Translations under genes and position numbers: made by a program
The notes under the pieces: model-generated
Database searches by the model: none
The model's input: the letters and a program-made list of their open reading frames with translations, nothing else
What the model was told of the DNA's origin: nothing
Part shown: positions 6,601 through 13,594 of the stretch, one piece after another
Layout of the letters: each line of letters begins with the position of its first letter
Position numbering within the stretch: the first letter of the stretch is position 1
DNA from: a virus
Strand: one strand, 5' to 3'
IMG/VR virus record: IMGVR_UViG_3300045999_001572
Coordinates: 1 to 20,704 of that record
DNA: 20,704 nt

Positions 6601-9270
6601 ATTCGTTTCTTTGAAACAAATAGTCCTAATCGCGGAGCATTTATCAATCTAGCTTCTACTAGTGCTGGTGCTGCTACCGATCTTCTAGCGTCACCATCAG
6701 CAACAGATACAGTAGCTAGAAATTCGGCAGGTGCAGCATTTGATAAAGCTAACGCTGCCAACGTTCTGGCATTCAATGCTCTTCCAAATACAAACGGCGT
6801 AGTATTTAATGGAACTTTAACTGCGAGTGCAAATCTTTCAGCAGATAAAATAATATCGACAAACAACGGCAATGGTGAAAACTTCAGACTTGGTGATGAT
6901 GCTTGGATCGGCGATACAAATATTGCTAATGCTTTTCGTATTAAAGGTCAACAAAACGCATCAATTGGTTACGTTATATTTGGACCAAACGACGGCAAAC
7001 TTTTAGGTCGTGATGGTACAGGCCCCCTAACATATGACGGCAACAATGTTTGGCACGCTGGTAATGATGGAACGTCTTCGGGTTTAGATGCCGATCTGCT
7101 TGATGGTCAACAAGGTTCATATTACGCCATAGCTACTGATAGTGCTAATGCATTCAATAAAGCCAATGGTGCCAACGTTTTAGCATTCAATAGTGCTGCT
7201 GGTGCCAATGCTTGGGCTAACACAATAGGCATATATGCAAATGCTTATGCAAACGTTATTGGAACAAGATCGAATAACTTTGCTCTTTCTCTTGGAACTC
7301 AGTTTGATAGTATCAACACTTATGTTTTGAACACAGGTACTGCTGTTAATGCTTATGCAAACGTTATTGGAACAAGATCAAATAACTATGCTCTATCCAT
7401 TGTTGGTCCAGCATTTGATAAAGCCAACTCAACGACATACACATCAAATGTAGTAATTTCTGTTACTGATAACACTAATGCGGCACTAAGAATTACTCAG
7501 ACAGGTACTGGTGATGCAGTAAGAGTGGAAGACAGTGCAAATCCAGATAGCACTCCATTCGTCATTACGGCAACAGGTGATGTTGGTATTGGTGTAACAT
7601 CTCCCGATACAAAACTCGCAGTTGTAGGTAGTGGTCAAGGACTCAATTTTAATACTGCCGATAATCTTGGCGCATCAATTCTTGTTGGTGATAGCGGAAC
7701 AGCAGCTCAAAATGGTGGTTCAATTGTATTCTCTGCATTTTCTGAAGCATGGAAATTTGCTGCTATTAAATCACATGTTTTAAATGGCACATCAAATACA
7801 GTAGGCGACATTTCTATTCTTACTCGTCGTGTCACGACAGATTCAACATTAACAGAAACAGCGAGATTTACATTTACAGGTAACGTTGGTATAGGAACAA
7901 ATAATCCGCAATACAAACTTGACGTTTCTGGCGCAGTAAATGCTTCGGCCTTTCTAATTAATGGTATTCCTGCTCTTCCAAATACATCTGGCATTTCTTT
8001 TAATGGAAATCTAAATTTTCCAAATGGTAATGTATCTATCGGTTCAACCACATCAGAAGGTCTTCTAACTCTTAGAGGTTATACTGGAGGCACTGTAGGT
8101 TCTGTTGTCGATAATTTTACAAAAACTCTTGTTATCGGTGGCGCTTATAATCAACCTTATAATTCAGGCAATACAGTACTACTTCACATATTAGACTATG
8201 ATAATGATACTGGTTCTGATGTTTATCCTGTCTACATTGAAGATGAAAACAACATTGTTGACTTTTTCATAAACGCAGGAAATAACGGAACAATTAGCAC
8301 GAAAAAAGTATATGTTGGAGGAAATTTAGGTATTGGCATTACATCTCCAACATCTAAGTTGCATGTTTCTGGCACAGCAAATATTACCTCTTCACTAGAA
8401 GTATTAGGATCAAACATAACATCTGCAATTGCAGCAGGCAACACGTTTACACATACTATTGGTGGCGCAGCATTTTTCCAAGCTAATCAAGCCTTCGCTG
8501 ATGCTAATACTGCTGAAACATGGGCAGCAGGAGCCTTCTTAAGAGGTAACGTTGCATGGCTTCATGCCAATGCAGCATTCTTCCAAGCTAATCAAGCCTT
8601 CGCTGACGCTAATACTGCTGAAACATGGGCAGCAGGAGCCTTCTTAAGAGGTAACGTAGCGTTTAGTCAAGCAAATCAGGCATTTGCTGTTGCGAATGCG
8701 GCACTACCTTCTTCATCGTATACAGCAGCAGATGTTTTAAGCAAATTATTGACTGTTGATGGTACAGGATCATTATTAGATGCCGATCAGCTGGACGGTT
8801 GGCATCAGTCAGAACTTGGAGGAAAACAGTTAGCAGCCGCTTCTGTAGGAACAGGTACTACGGCAGATTATAGTTGGGTTACTGCAGGATCTATAAATTG
8901 GTCAGGGCCGGCACCTGTTCATCTTAGTGTTATGCTTAGAGGTCTGAGTCATGGCGCAGCAACTTCTCAGCCACTTAGGATTCAGTTTTCGGATGATAAG
9001 GGTGTAACGTTTACGACAGCAATAAACATTTCTCCGCCTGTTGCGGCTTCTACAGCATTAAACGGACACATACTTGTTTACAGACCATCTGCAACAACAT
9101 CAACTAAAGTTATAGTATGGAATACAAGCCCACAAGATCGCTCTAGTTCAAATGTAGGAACATGGGAACTTCCAGGCGCTGGCGGCACGGCAGCATTGTC
9201 TAATGTTAGATTTGGTTTTGCTTCTGGTAATTTTGACGCAGGAACAGTTTATGTCTATGCTTATAGTTAA
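3655..9270 (+). CDS. Giant tail-fibre-like structural protein with Ala-Phe-Asn heptads
   Basis: 1871 residues from the ATG at 3655 (TAATG overlap); an ATG at 3637 lies inside the previous gene and is less likely. After a roughly 90-residue N-terminal region (MAVAISNLTAYWATSASSV...), helical AFxxANx heptads dominate, with ANVLAFN occurring 11 times. Set between them are beta domains: about 5175-5530 (TGGTITGNVSIVGNLFISGN to NADLITSNLVLGG), 6430-6730, 6780-7120 (ends GLDADLLDGQQGSYY), 7440-7660 (ALRITQTGTG, VEDSANPDSTP, GIGVTSP), 7660-7990 (VGIGTNNP) and 8030-8390 (GIGITSP). The tip, 8701-9270, has LLDADQLDGWHQS and a beta-rich end. DADxLDG and GIGxTSP motifs are frequent in phage fibres. Likely a trimeric fibre that alternates coiled-coil shaft and beta knobs. 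No S74 chaperone domain is seen; a chaperone gene follows. Confidence 0.87.
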   Translation: MAVAISNLTAYWATSASSVNTAIKMNANDVVSAANSKLLDLQVNDVSKFVVFKSGNTVANGIIVANSFVTSGGINLISAIQTINVGSGDIGPAFFQANQAFSQANQAFAAANSSSPQSIGDAFGQANLAFAKANAANVLAFNTGAGANAWTNTVYGFINTYTQTVGTAGNAYAREVGTAGNVYARTVGTAGNVYAREVGTAGNTYTQTVGAASNSYADSLFASSGGSAGQAFNKANTANITADQAFNRANAANVLAFNSAAGANAWTNTVYGFINTYTQTVGTAGNTYAQSVGAASNLLVGAAFFQANQAFAVANTSGAEAEGAFFQANQAFNTANTAAANALGAFTRSNVAWFHANAAFFQANQAFAEANTAETSASAAFNKANSANVLAFNSAAGANAWTNAVYGFTNTYIQTVGAASNLLVGAAYSQANQAFNTANTAAANALGAFSRSNITFTHANAAFSQANQAFAVANTAGAEAEGAFFQANQAFALANAANVLAFNALPKTGGTITGNVSIVGNLFISGNSQFQNVTTLSIGDPLIYLAANNYSSDIVDIGFIANYVNSTGSNVHTGLYREHENKMYYLFQGYDKEPVDNHIGALSNNMTLAVLNADLITSNLVLGGINAISWISGAFTRANTANITADQAFNRANAANVLAFNSAAGANAWVNTVYGFTNTYIQTVGTASNVWSNTIGVYANAYANVIGTRSNNYALSIVGPAFNQANSANVLAFNSAAGANAWVNTVYGFTNTYTQTVGAASNSLAVAAFSQANQAFAQANTSSPQTVADAFGQANQAFAQANAANVLAFNSAAGANAWANTIGVNANAYANVIGTRSNNYALSIVGPAFNKANDANVLAFNSAAGANAWTNTVYGLSNTFTHTIGGAAFGQANLAFARANGSFNQANQAFALANAANVLAFNALPKTGGTVTGDLILTGTTILINNSAGAGGTDEGGEIKLANPTSNSILSGPIAIDIYQNRIRFFETNSPNRGAFINLASTSAGAATDLLASPSATDTVARNSAGAAFDKANAANVLAFNALPNTNGVVFNGTLTASANLSADKIISTNNGNGENFRLGDDAWIGDTNIANAFRIKGQQNASIGYVIFGPNDGKLLGRDGTGPLTYDGNNVWHAGNDGTSSGLDADLLDGQQGSYYAIATDSANAFNKANGANVLAFNSAAGANAWANTIGIYANAYANVIGTRSNNFALSLGTQFDSINTYVLNTGTAVNAYANVIGTRSNNYALSIVGPAFDKANSTTYTSNVVISVTDNTNAALRITQTGTGDAVRVEDSANPDSTPFVITATGDVGIGVTSPDTKLAVVGSGQGLNFNTADNLGASILVGDSGTAAQNGGSIVFSAFSEAWKFAAIKSHVLNGTSNTVGDISILTRRVTTDSTLTETARFTFTGNVGIGTNNPQYKLDVSGAVNASAFLINGIPALPNTSGISFNGNLNFPNGNVSIGSTTSEGLLTLRGYTGGTVGSVVDNFTKTLVIGGAYNQPYNSGNTVLLHILDYDNDTGSDVYPVYIEDENNIVDFFINAGNNGTISTKKVYVGGNLGIGITSPTSKLHVSGTANITSSLEVLGSNITSAIAAGNTFTHTIGGAAFFQANQAFADANTAETWAAGAFLRGNVAWLHANAAFFQANQAFADANTAETWAAGAFLRGNVAFSQANQAFAVANAALPSSSYTAADVLSKLLTVDGTGSLLDADQLDGWHQSELGGKQLAAASVGTGTTADYSWVTAGSINWSGPAPVHLSVMLRGLSHGAATSQPLRIQFSDDKGVTFTTAINISPPVAASTALNGHILVYRPSATTSTKVIVWNTSPQDRSSSNVGTWELPGAGGTAALSNVRFGFASGNFDAGTVYVYAYS
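4561..4854 (+). repeat. Run of 14 uninterrupted 21-bp (heptad) coding repeats
   Basis: Read from 4561, the codons fall into 14 successive seven-residue units, mostly of the form A-F-x-x-A-N-x: AFFQANQ, AFAVANT, SGAEAEG, AFFQANQ, AFNTANT, AAANALG, AFTRSNV, AWFHANA, AFFQANQ, AFAEANT and so on to SAAGANA. Ala at positions 1 and 5 gives 4-3 spacing as in coiled coils, with Phe next to the first Ala and Asn at position 6. Similar runs occur elsewhere in both fibre genes, broken by short phase shifts. Confidence 0.85.
5752..7413 (+). repeat. Dispersed ~67-bp repeat family in the giant fibre gene
   Basis: Three near-identical copies, at about 5752-5818, 6133-6199 and 7348-7413, encode NAYANVIGTRSNNYALSIVG followed by PAF. 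They differ by a few third-position changes, such as TAT/TAC and AAC/AAT. A partial copy near 7240-7290 switches to the NNFALSLGTQF variant, which is also found in the first fibre gene. Confidence 0.8.
8467..8657 (+). repeat. Tandem 105-bp period repeat near the fibre tip
   Basis: Bases 8467-8552 and 8572-8657 are 86-bp copies with two mismatches by eye, offset by 105 bp, which is exactly five heptads (35 residues). They encode FFQANQAFADANTAETWAAG and then AFLRGNVA. The exact heptad multiple keeps the coiled-coil register. Confidence 0.88.
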
Positions 9271-9279
9271 GGAATAAAA

Positions 9280-9576
9280 ATGACAAAATACTTTCACACT
9301 GTAATTACATTAGATGGAGTTTTTGAAGTTCCTTTTACTCAAGAAGAAGCGACTGAAAGAGAATTACAAGAATTTCATGCTACTTGGGCAGGTCTAAGAT
9401 TTGAAAGAGATCAGAAGCTACAAGAAACTGACGTTTTGGTCTTGCCTGATCGTTGGATGAGATATACTCCAGAAAAGCAACAGGCCATATCAGATTATCG
9501 ACAAGCTCTCAGAGATTTGCCAGATACAGTAGAAGATCCATTCAATTTTACATGGCCAGAACCACCTAACATATAA
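9280..9576 (+). CDS. Tail fibre assembly chaperone-like protein (copy 2)
   Basis: 98 residues, nine bases after the giant fibre gene, with an AAGGA ribosome site overlapping that gene's stop. The C-terminal region has LRFERDQKLQETD near 39-51, DRWMRYTPEKQQ, and YRQALRDLPDTVEDPFNFTWP near 72-92. This mirrors the copy at 2362-2655 in the conserved LR..R...L.E.D, DRW and YRQ.LRDLPD...DPFN.TWP positions, while the N-terminal 35 residues differ. This fits a shared folding domain with a client-specific N-terminus (inference). It is the last gene of the fibre module; a late promoter box sits at its stop codon. Confidence 0.8.
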   Translation: MTKYFHTVITLDGVFEVPFTQEEATERELQEFHATWAGLRFERDQKLQETDVLVLPDRWMRYTPEKQQAISDYRQALRDLPDTVEDPFNFTWPEPPNI

Positions 9577-9579
9577 ATA
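9572..9579 (+). promoter_or_regulatory. T4-type late promoter box before gene 13
   Basis: An exact TATAAATA lies across the stop of the chaperone gene, 20 bases before the gene 13 ATG, followed by a GAGG ribosome site (9589-9592). TATAAATA is the known -10-like box of T4 late promoters, recognised by the gp55 sigma factor. Its placement at the start of the neck-gene operon supports function. Confidence 0.65.
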
Positions 9580-9599
9580 CTCTATAAAGAGGTAAAAAA

Positions 9600-10340
9600 A
9601 TGGCTATACCAGCAAGCAGAGAACAACACAAAGATTGGTGCCTAAGACAATTGGGTCATCCAGTTATTCAGATCAACGTTGATGATGATCAAGTTGATGA
9701 CTGTGTAGACATGTCTCTACAATACTTTCAAGATTTTCATTTTGATGGAGTAGAACGTTGGTATCTCAAGCATAAACTTACTGCCGAAAACATTACCAAT
9801 CAATACATTCCAATCACAGAAAACATCATTGGTGTAAATAGAGTTTTTCCTGTAAGCACGACTAACGCCACGATCAATATGTTTGACTTGCGCTATCAGT
9901 TGCGCCTACATGAACTGTATGACTTTACATCCACATCATATGTCAACTATGTTTTGACAATGCAGCACATTCGCACACTGGACTTGCTATTTTCTGGTGA
10001 ACAACCAATTCGTTTCAATCGTCATACCGACAAGCTATATTTGGACATGAACTGGGCAATGGTTCAGCCAGACGAGTGGCTAGTTATTGAAGGTTTCATA
10101 ATAGTCGATCCTGACACATATACTGATGTGTGGAATGATAGAATGCTCAAGCGTCTGACAACTTCTTATATCAAGAGAGTTTGGGGCAACAATATGAAGA
10201 AGTTTGGTGGTATGCAGTTGCCTGGCGGTATTACTATGAACGGTCAGCAAATCTATGACGAAGCTGTTGCCGAAATTAAAGAAATAGAAGACTTAATCCG
10301 TAACACATACGAAGAACCACCTCAGTTTCTTCTTGGATAA
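9600..10340 (+). CDS. gp13: Neck protein gp13 (head completion)
   Basis: 246 residues, shorter than T4 gp13 (about 309). It begins MAIPASREQHKDWCLRQLGH and continues with PVIQINVDDDQVDDCVDMSL, then QYFQDFHFDGVERWYLKH. This N-terminal block of an acidic helix plus FHFDGVE...YLKH is typical of T4-like gp13. A middle segment has RLHELYDFTSTSY, and the C-terminus has LITSYIKRVWGNN-like and MQLPGGITMNGQQIYDEA regions. In T4, gp13 and gp14 form the neck that seals the DNA-filled head and joins it to the tail. A GAGG ribosome site lies seven bases before the ATG, and gene 14 begins three bases after the stop. Located in the cytoplasm during assembly, then in the virion neck. Confidence 0.93.
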   Translation: MAIPASREQHKDWCLRQLGHPVIQINVDDDQVDDCVDMSLQYFQDFHFDGVERWYLKHKLTAENITNQYIPITENIIGVNRVFPVSTTNATINMFDLRYQLRLHELYDFTSTSYVNYVLTMQHIRTLDLLFSGEQPIRFNRHTDKLYLDMNWAMVQPDEWLVIEGFIIVDPDTYTDVWNDRMLKRLTTSYIKRVWGNNMKKFGGMQLPGGITMNGQQIYDEAVAEIKEIEDLIRNTYEEPPQFLLG

Positions 10341-10343
10341 GAC

Positions 10344-11216
10344 ATGGCAACCTCAAATTATTTCAACAATTTTAATCCAGCAACGACAAACGAAAATCTT
10401 TTACTAGAGGATTTGATTGTTGAATCTATTCAAATTATGGGACATGACGTTCAGTATCTTCCTAGAGAAGTATATGATTCTGCTGATGATGTATTAGGCG
10501 AGAGTGTCAATTCCAAATTTAGTCGTGCATACAGAATGGAAATGTATCTAGCCAACGTTGAAGGTTATGAAGGCGACGGCGACTTCTTCTCTAAGTTTGG
10601 TCTAGAAATTCGTGATACATCAAACTTTGTTATTTCTCGTAGAACGTTTGAAAGATATGTTCCAAAAACTATCGCTATCAGACCTCGCGAAGGCGATCTG
10701 ATCTATGTTCCTTTGTTAGCTAAAATTTTTGAAATCAAGTTTGTTGAAGAAGAACTGCTATTCTTCTCACTAGGCAAGCGTAATCCTTATATATATGAAT
10801 TGCGCTGTGAAGTCTTCCGTTATAGCAACGAAGACTTTGAGACAGGAGATGATGCAATTGACGCGATTGAACATTCTTCTGGATATACCATTCAGCTTAC
10901 ATTTGGCAGCGGATCTGGCAATTACATTCTTGACGAAAATGTTTATCAGGGAGCAAATCTTGCTTATGCTACAGTGGTTGCCGAAGTCAAGCATTGGATT
11001 CCAGAAAACAAGATTTTGGAAGTTGTAAACATCAAGGGAGCGTTTAGTAATACTCTACCTGTCATTGGTGTCACATCAAACACTCGTTATACTCTAACAA
11101 GCAGTGATGATTTGGCAGACTTGGTTGATTATGATGATAGTGATAACAGAGTTATTCAAAATGAGGCCGCTACATTTATTGATTTGAGTGAAATTAATCC
11201 ATTTGGAGTTCCATAA
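10344..11216 (+). CDS. gp14: Neck protein gp14 with extra C-terminal VYQG domain
   Basis: 290 residues against about 256 in T4. The N-terminal part (LEDLIVESIQIMGHDVQYLP, residues 21-40, then REVYDSADDVLGE) and SKFGLEIRDTSNFVISRRTF are typical of T4-like gp14. Residues about 189-255 form a beta domain (NYILDENVYQGANLAYATVV ... GAFSNTLPVIGV) which aligns without gaps to one in gp15. This insertion could account for the greater length. The C-terminus returns to a gp14-like FIDLSEINPFGVP. In T4, gp14 works with gp13 as a collar and head-tail joining part. Its stop overlaps gene 15 (TAATG), which suggests coupled translation. Confidence 0.93.
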   Translation: MATSNYFNNFNPATTNENLLLEDLIVESIQIMGHDVQYLPREVYDSADDVLGESVNSKFSRAYRMEMYLANVEGYEGDGDFFSKFGLEIRDTSNFVISRRTFERYVPKTIAIRPREGDLIYVPLLAKIFEIKFVEEELLFFSLGKRNPYIYELRCEVFRYSNEDFETGDDAIDAIEHSSGYTIQLTFGSGSGNYILDENVYQGANLAYATVVAEVKHWIPENKILEVVNIKGAFSNTLPVIGVTSNTRYTLTSSDDLADLVDYDDSDNRVIQNEAATFIDLSEINPFGVP

Positions 11217-12223
11217 TGCTATCAAGTCAATACTTTTATCATCAGCTAACTCGTAAGTATGTTATTCTTTTTGGTAATATGTTCAATACTATTACCGTAA
11301 TGAGAAAGAACAAGGAAACTGGCAGTGAAATAGAACGCTTTAAAGTGCCTATCGTATATGCTCCAAAAGAAAAGTACTTTTCACGACTAAGAGCGGATCC
11401 TGATTTGAACAGACCTATTCAGGTTTTGCTTCCTCGCATGTCGTTTGAACTTGTTGGCTTTCAATACGATGCTACCAGAAAACAAAACTCTCTAATAAGA
11501 AATAGTAGTGCAAATACTTCAACCAAGTTTGCAACTCAGTATATGGGTGTACCATACAATCTATCTTTCGATCTTCAAATATATGCTCGTAATGTGGACG
11601 ATGGTACCCATATTGTTGAGCAAATTTTACCTTATTTTGCTCCTGGTTATACGATCACGGCCAATGTTATTCCTGAGATGGACTTTCTCAAAGACATTCC
11701 TATTGTTTTGAACAACGTAACAAACACTATTGAACATGAAGGTAACTTTGACTCTGTTAGATATGTTTCATGGACACTCAACTTTACAATGAAAACATAC
11801 TATTTTGGTCCAGTTGCCACTCAGGGTATCATCAGAAAAGTCTTTACAAATATCTATCATGATGATAGTCTTCAAGCAGGATCTATTGTTCGTGTTAACA
11901 CAAACAACGGAAATAATGGAACATATAAGATAGATGATACTGTCTATCAGGGCGGTAACTATCAGACTGCTACAGCATTCGGTAAAGTATTTGCATGGAA
12001 TGCAAACACAGGCAAGCTTGTGATTACAGGCGCACAAGGTACGTTTACGACAAACAGTAAGATTATAGCGGTATCTACGAATGCTTCTTACAATCTTTCA
12101 TCTTTTGAAGCAGCTCCGCTCAAGTTGGTTGAGATCAAGATTGAACCTAATCCTATTGATGCTGAACCTGAAGATGATTACGGATATACAACAACTATTA
12201 CAGAGTGGCCTAATACAATATGA
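11216..12223 (+). CDS. gp15: Tail completion / sheath stabiliser gp15 with extra VYQG domain
   Basis: 335 residues against about 272 in T4. The start is at a TAATG overlap, with GGAG (11205-11208) upstream. MLSSQYFYHQLTRKYVILFG (1-20), NTITVMRK, PIVYAPKEKYFSRLRADPDL and LPRMSFELVGFQYDATRKQN are hallmarks of T4-like gp15. It continues with MGVPYNLSFDLQIYARNVDD and WTLNFTMKTYYFGPV. Residues about 234-297 are a beta domain shared with gp14 (VYQG at 243-246), followed by a short LVEIKIEPNP tail. In T4, a gp15 hexamer caps the tail tube and sheath and contacts the neck. The gene ends in an ATGA overlap with gene 16. Confidence 0.94.
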   Translation: MLSSQYFYHQLTRKYVILFGNMFNTITVMRKNKETGSEIERFKVPIVYAPKEKYFSRLRADPDLNRPIQVLLPRMSFELVGFQYDATRKQNSLIRNSSANTSTKFATQYMGVPYNLSFDLQIYARNVDDGTHIVEQILPYFAPGYTITANVIPEMDFLKDIPIVLNNVTNTIEHEGNFDSVRYVSWTLNFTMKTYYFGPVATQGIIRKVFTNIYHDDSLQAGSIVRVNTNNGNNGTYKIDDTVYQGGNYQTATAFGKVFAWNANTGKLVITGAQGTFTTNSKIIAVSTNASYNLSSFEAAPLKLVEIKIEPNPIDAEPEDDYGYTTTITEWPNTI

Positions 12224-12657
12224 GTAAGACACATGATGCGCTAAGTGAAGCTCTTGGTATAGAATCTTCAAAAAGTGTGGAAATTATACCGCCGAAGAAA
12301 GAACAGGAAGTTACAGTCAATACTCCGCATGAGGAAGATGACATAAAAGCCGACTATAATCTTTCTCGCAGAACTTTTCGTGATTTGATTAGTAAAGGCA
12401 ATCAAGCTATTGAAGGCATTACCGACTTGGCTAAAGAGTCGGAAAGTCCAAGAGCATATGAAGTTTTGGCTACACTTATGAAAACTGTGGCAGATACAAC
12501 CAAAGACCTTTACGATTTGCAGAAGAAGACTAAAGACCTTAAAGATAATGGCAAAAAAGAAGAAACTACTGTAACAGTTGAAAAAGCAGTGTTTGTTGGC
12601 AGTACAGCCGAATTACTTCAACGAGTTAAAGAAGAGAAGAGAAATGAAAAGCTTTAA
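12220..12657 (+). CDS. gp16: Small terminase subunit gp16
   Basis: 145 residues against 164 in T4; it starts within the gene 15 stop (ATGA). The N-terminus has LSEALGIE (8-15), found in T4-type small terminases, followed by a charged linker. A central helical region (LSRRTFRDLISKGNQAIEGI, 48-67, then AYEVLATLMKTVADTTKDLY, 79-98) matches the oligomerising coiled-coil core. The tail is Lys/Glu-rich with LLQRVKEEKRNEKL. It binds DNA ends and regulates the gp17 packaging motor. Unlike T4, gene 17 does not follow at once: three genes come between, and the first of them starts inside the last 14 bases of this gene. Confidence 0.92.
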   Translation: MSKTHDALSEALGIESSKSVEIIPPKKEQEVTVNTPHEEDDIKADYNLSRRTFRDLISKGNQAIEGITDLAKESESPRAYEVLATLMKTVADTTKDLYDLQKKTKDLKDNGKKEETTVTVEKAVFVGSTAELLQRVKEEKRNEKL

Positions 12658-13177
12658 ACAGTTTATAAAAGAGTCCGTCGGTTCTTCGCTTTCACAGTGG
12701 AAAAATGAAGAACCTGTCAAATATACCGAGCATCTTCAAAAGTTTTTTGGTAAACCAGACGAATTGACCGCTAATAGAGCAGTATGGTATGATGTAGACG
12801 GATTCAAGAGAATTGAAGTGTTAGATGAGTATATTCTACACTCTTCGCCTGTGCCACACTACGACTATGTTTATTCTTATGTTGATCTAAAAGTTCCACA
12901 TAAGTTGTCAAATGCTTTGGCAGATAGCAGCGAGAGCATTCTTCTTGATCATCTTAAAGGTGAAGTTGGCGCGAGATGTGCAAGTCTAAGCGCAAATGCA
13001 GTTACAATACAGTATGTGCTAGATGTGGTAGAAGGTAACGTTAAACCAAGTAAAGAAGAATATGAGTCTCGCATCAAGTCAATGAAGGCGATGTTTAAGA
13101 ATGGTAAAAAGTATGAACTTGATTGGTGGCCAGATGAGACGGGTGACGCTGATCCAAAGAATCCATATTATAAATGA
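12644..13177 (+). CDS. Putative capsid-targeted internal protein, family unknown
   Basis: 177 residues from the ATG at 12644. The frame extends back to 12578, but that part only shadows gene 16; the internal ATG gives the conserved N-terminus MKSFKQFIKE|S and has purine-rich GAAGAGAAGAG upstream. This decapeptide matches the T4 capsid-targeting sequence pattern MKTYQEFIAE|A, with the cleavage site [IL]-x-E of prohead protease gp21 after Glu10. The mature part contains FFGKPDELTANRAVWYDVDG (34-53), HSSPVPHYDYVYSYVDLKVP (66-85) and a helical region ending in ELDWWPDETGD. I do not recognise a domain. Inferred role: packaged in the capsid and ejected with DNA. The function of the mature domain is unknown. 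Confidence 0.8.
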   Translation: MKSFKQFIKESVGSSLSQWKNEEPVKYTEHLQKFFGKPDELTANRAVWYDVDGFKRIEVLDEYILHSSPVPHYDYVYSYVDLKVPHKLSNALADSSESILLDHLKGEVGARCASLSANAVTIQYVLDVVEGNVKPSKEEYESRIKSMKAMFKNGKKYELDWWPDETGDADPKNPYYK

Positions 13178-13186
13178 GACAATCAA

Positions 13187-13594
13187 ATGAAAACTTTTAG
13201 AGAGTTTATATTAGAACAAGCAGAACATCCTGGTGGAGTAGAAGCTACTGCTGGTGTTGGATTTGGACTAGGAAAAGAACAACAAAGATATAGATTTAAA
13301 GTTTCCGAACTAATAAAACACGCTCAAGACAAAAAAACTAAAGCGTTGAAAGTTGATTCCCTGGCAAAGAGAACATTAGGAAATCGTGAAGGCGAATCAA
13401 AAGAAAGCGAAACAAAAAGAGTTCAAAATGCCAGCCTAGAACATCCTATTATTACAACTCGTCATCCTGAACACGGTCATGTTGTCTTAGACGGAACTCA
13501 TAGACTACAAAAAGCAAGAGATGCTGGACATGAGACTATTCAAGCAAGAAATATTCCATGGCGCGAAATGAAAAGATACAGAATAAAAGAATGA
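13187..13594 (+). CDS. Putative capsid-targeted protein with ParB/sulfiredoxin-like core
   Basis: 135 residues; the ATG lies nine bases after the previous stop. The N-terminus MKTFREFILE|Q matches the capsid-targeting pattern, with an [IL]-x-E cleavage site after Glu10. A Gly-rich linker follows (VEATAGVGFGLGKE). Residues about 37-122 look like a ParB/Srx fold: FKVSELIKHAQ at the start, then HPIITTRHPEHGHVVLDGTH (86-105), then RLQKARDAGHETIQARNIP. DG-x-HR followed by A...G...I.AR is the usual strand-loop-helix core of ParB-like nucleases and related nucleotide-binding proteins. Being short, it holds little beyond tag plus core. Activity (nuclease, CTP or ATP use, DNA binding) cannot be judged. 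It ends in an ATGA overlap with the next gene. Confidence 0.78.
   Translation: MKTFREFILEQAEHPGGVEATAGVGFGLGKEQQRYRFKVSELIKHAQDKKTKALKVDSLAKRTLGNREGESKESETKRVQNASLEHPIITTRHPEHGHVVLDGTHRLQKARDAGHETIQARNIPWREMKRYRIKE

Noticed and set aside
13169-13176. TATAAATG as a late promoter before the ParB-like gene
   Set aside because: It has one mismatch, lies in coding sequence, and would start transcription at or past the ATG at 13187.
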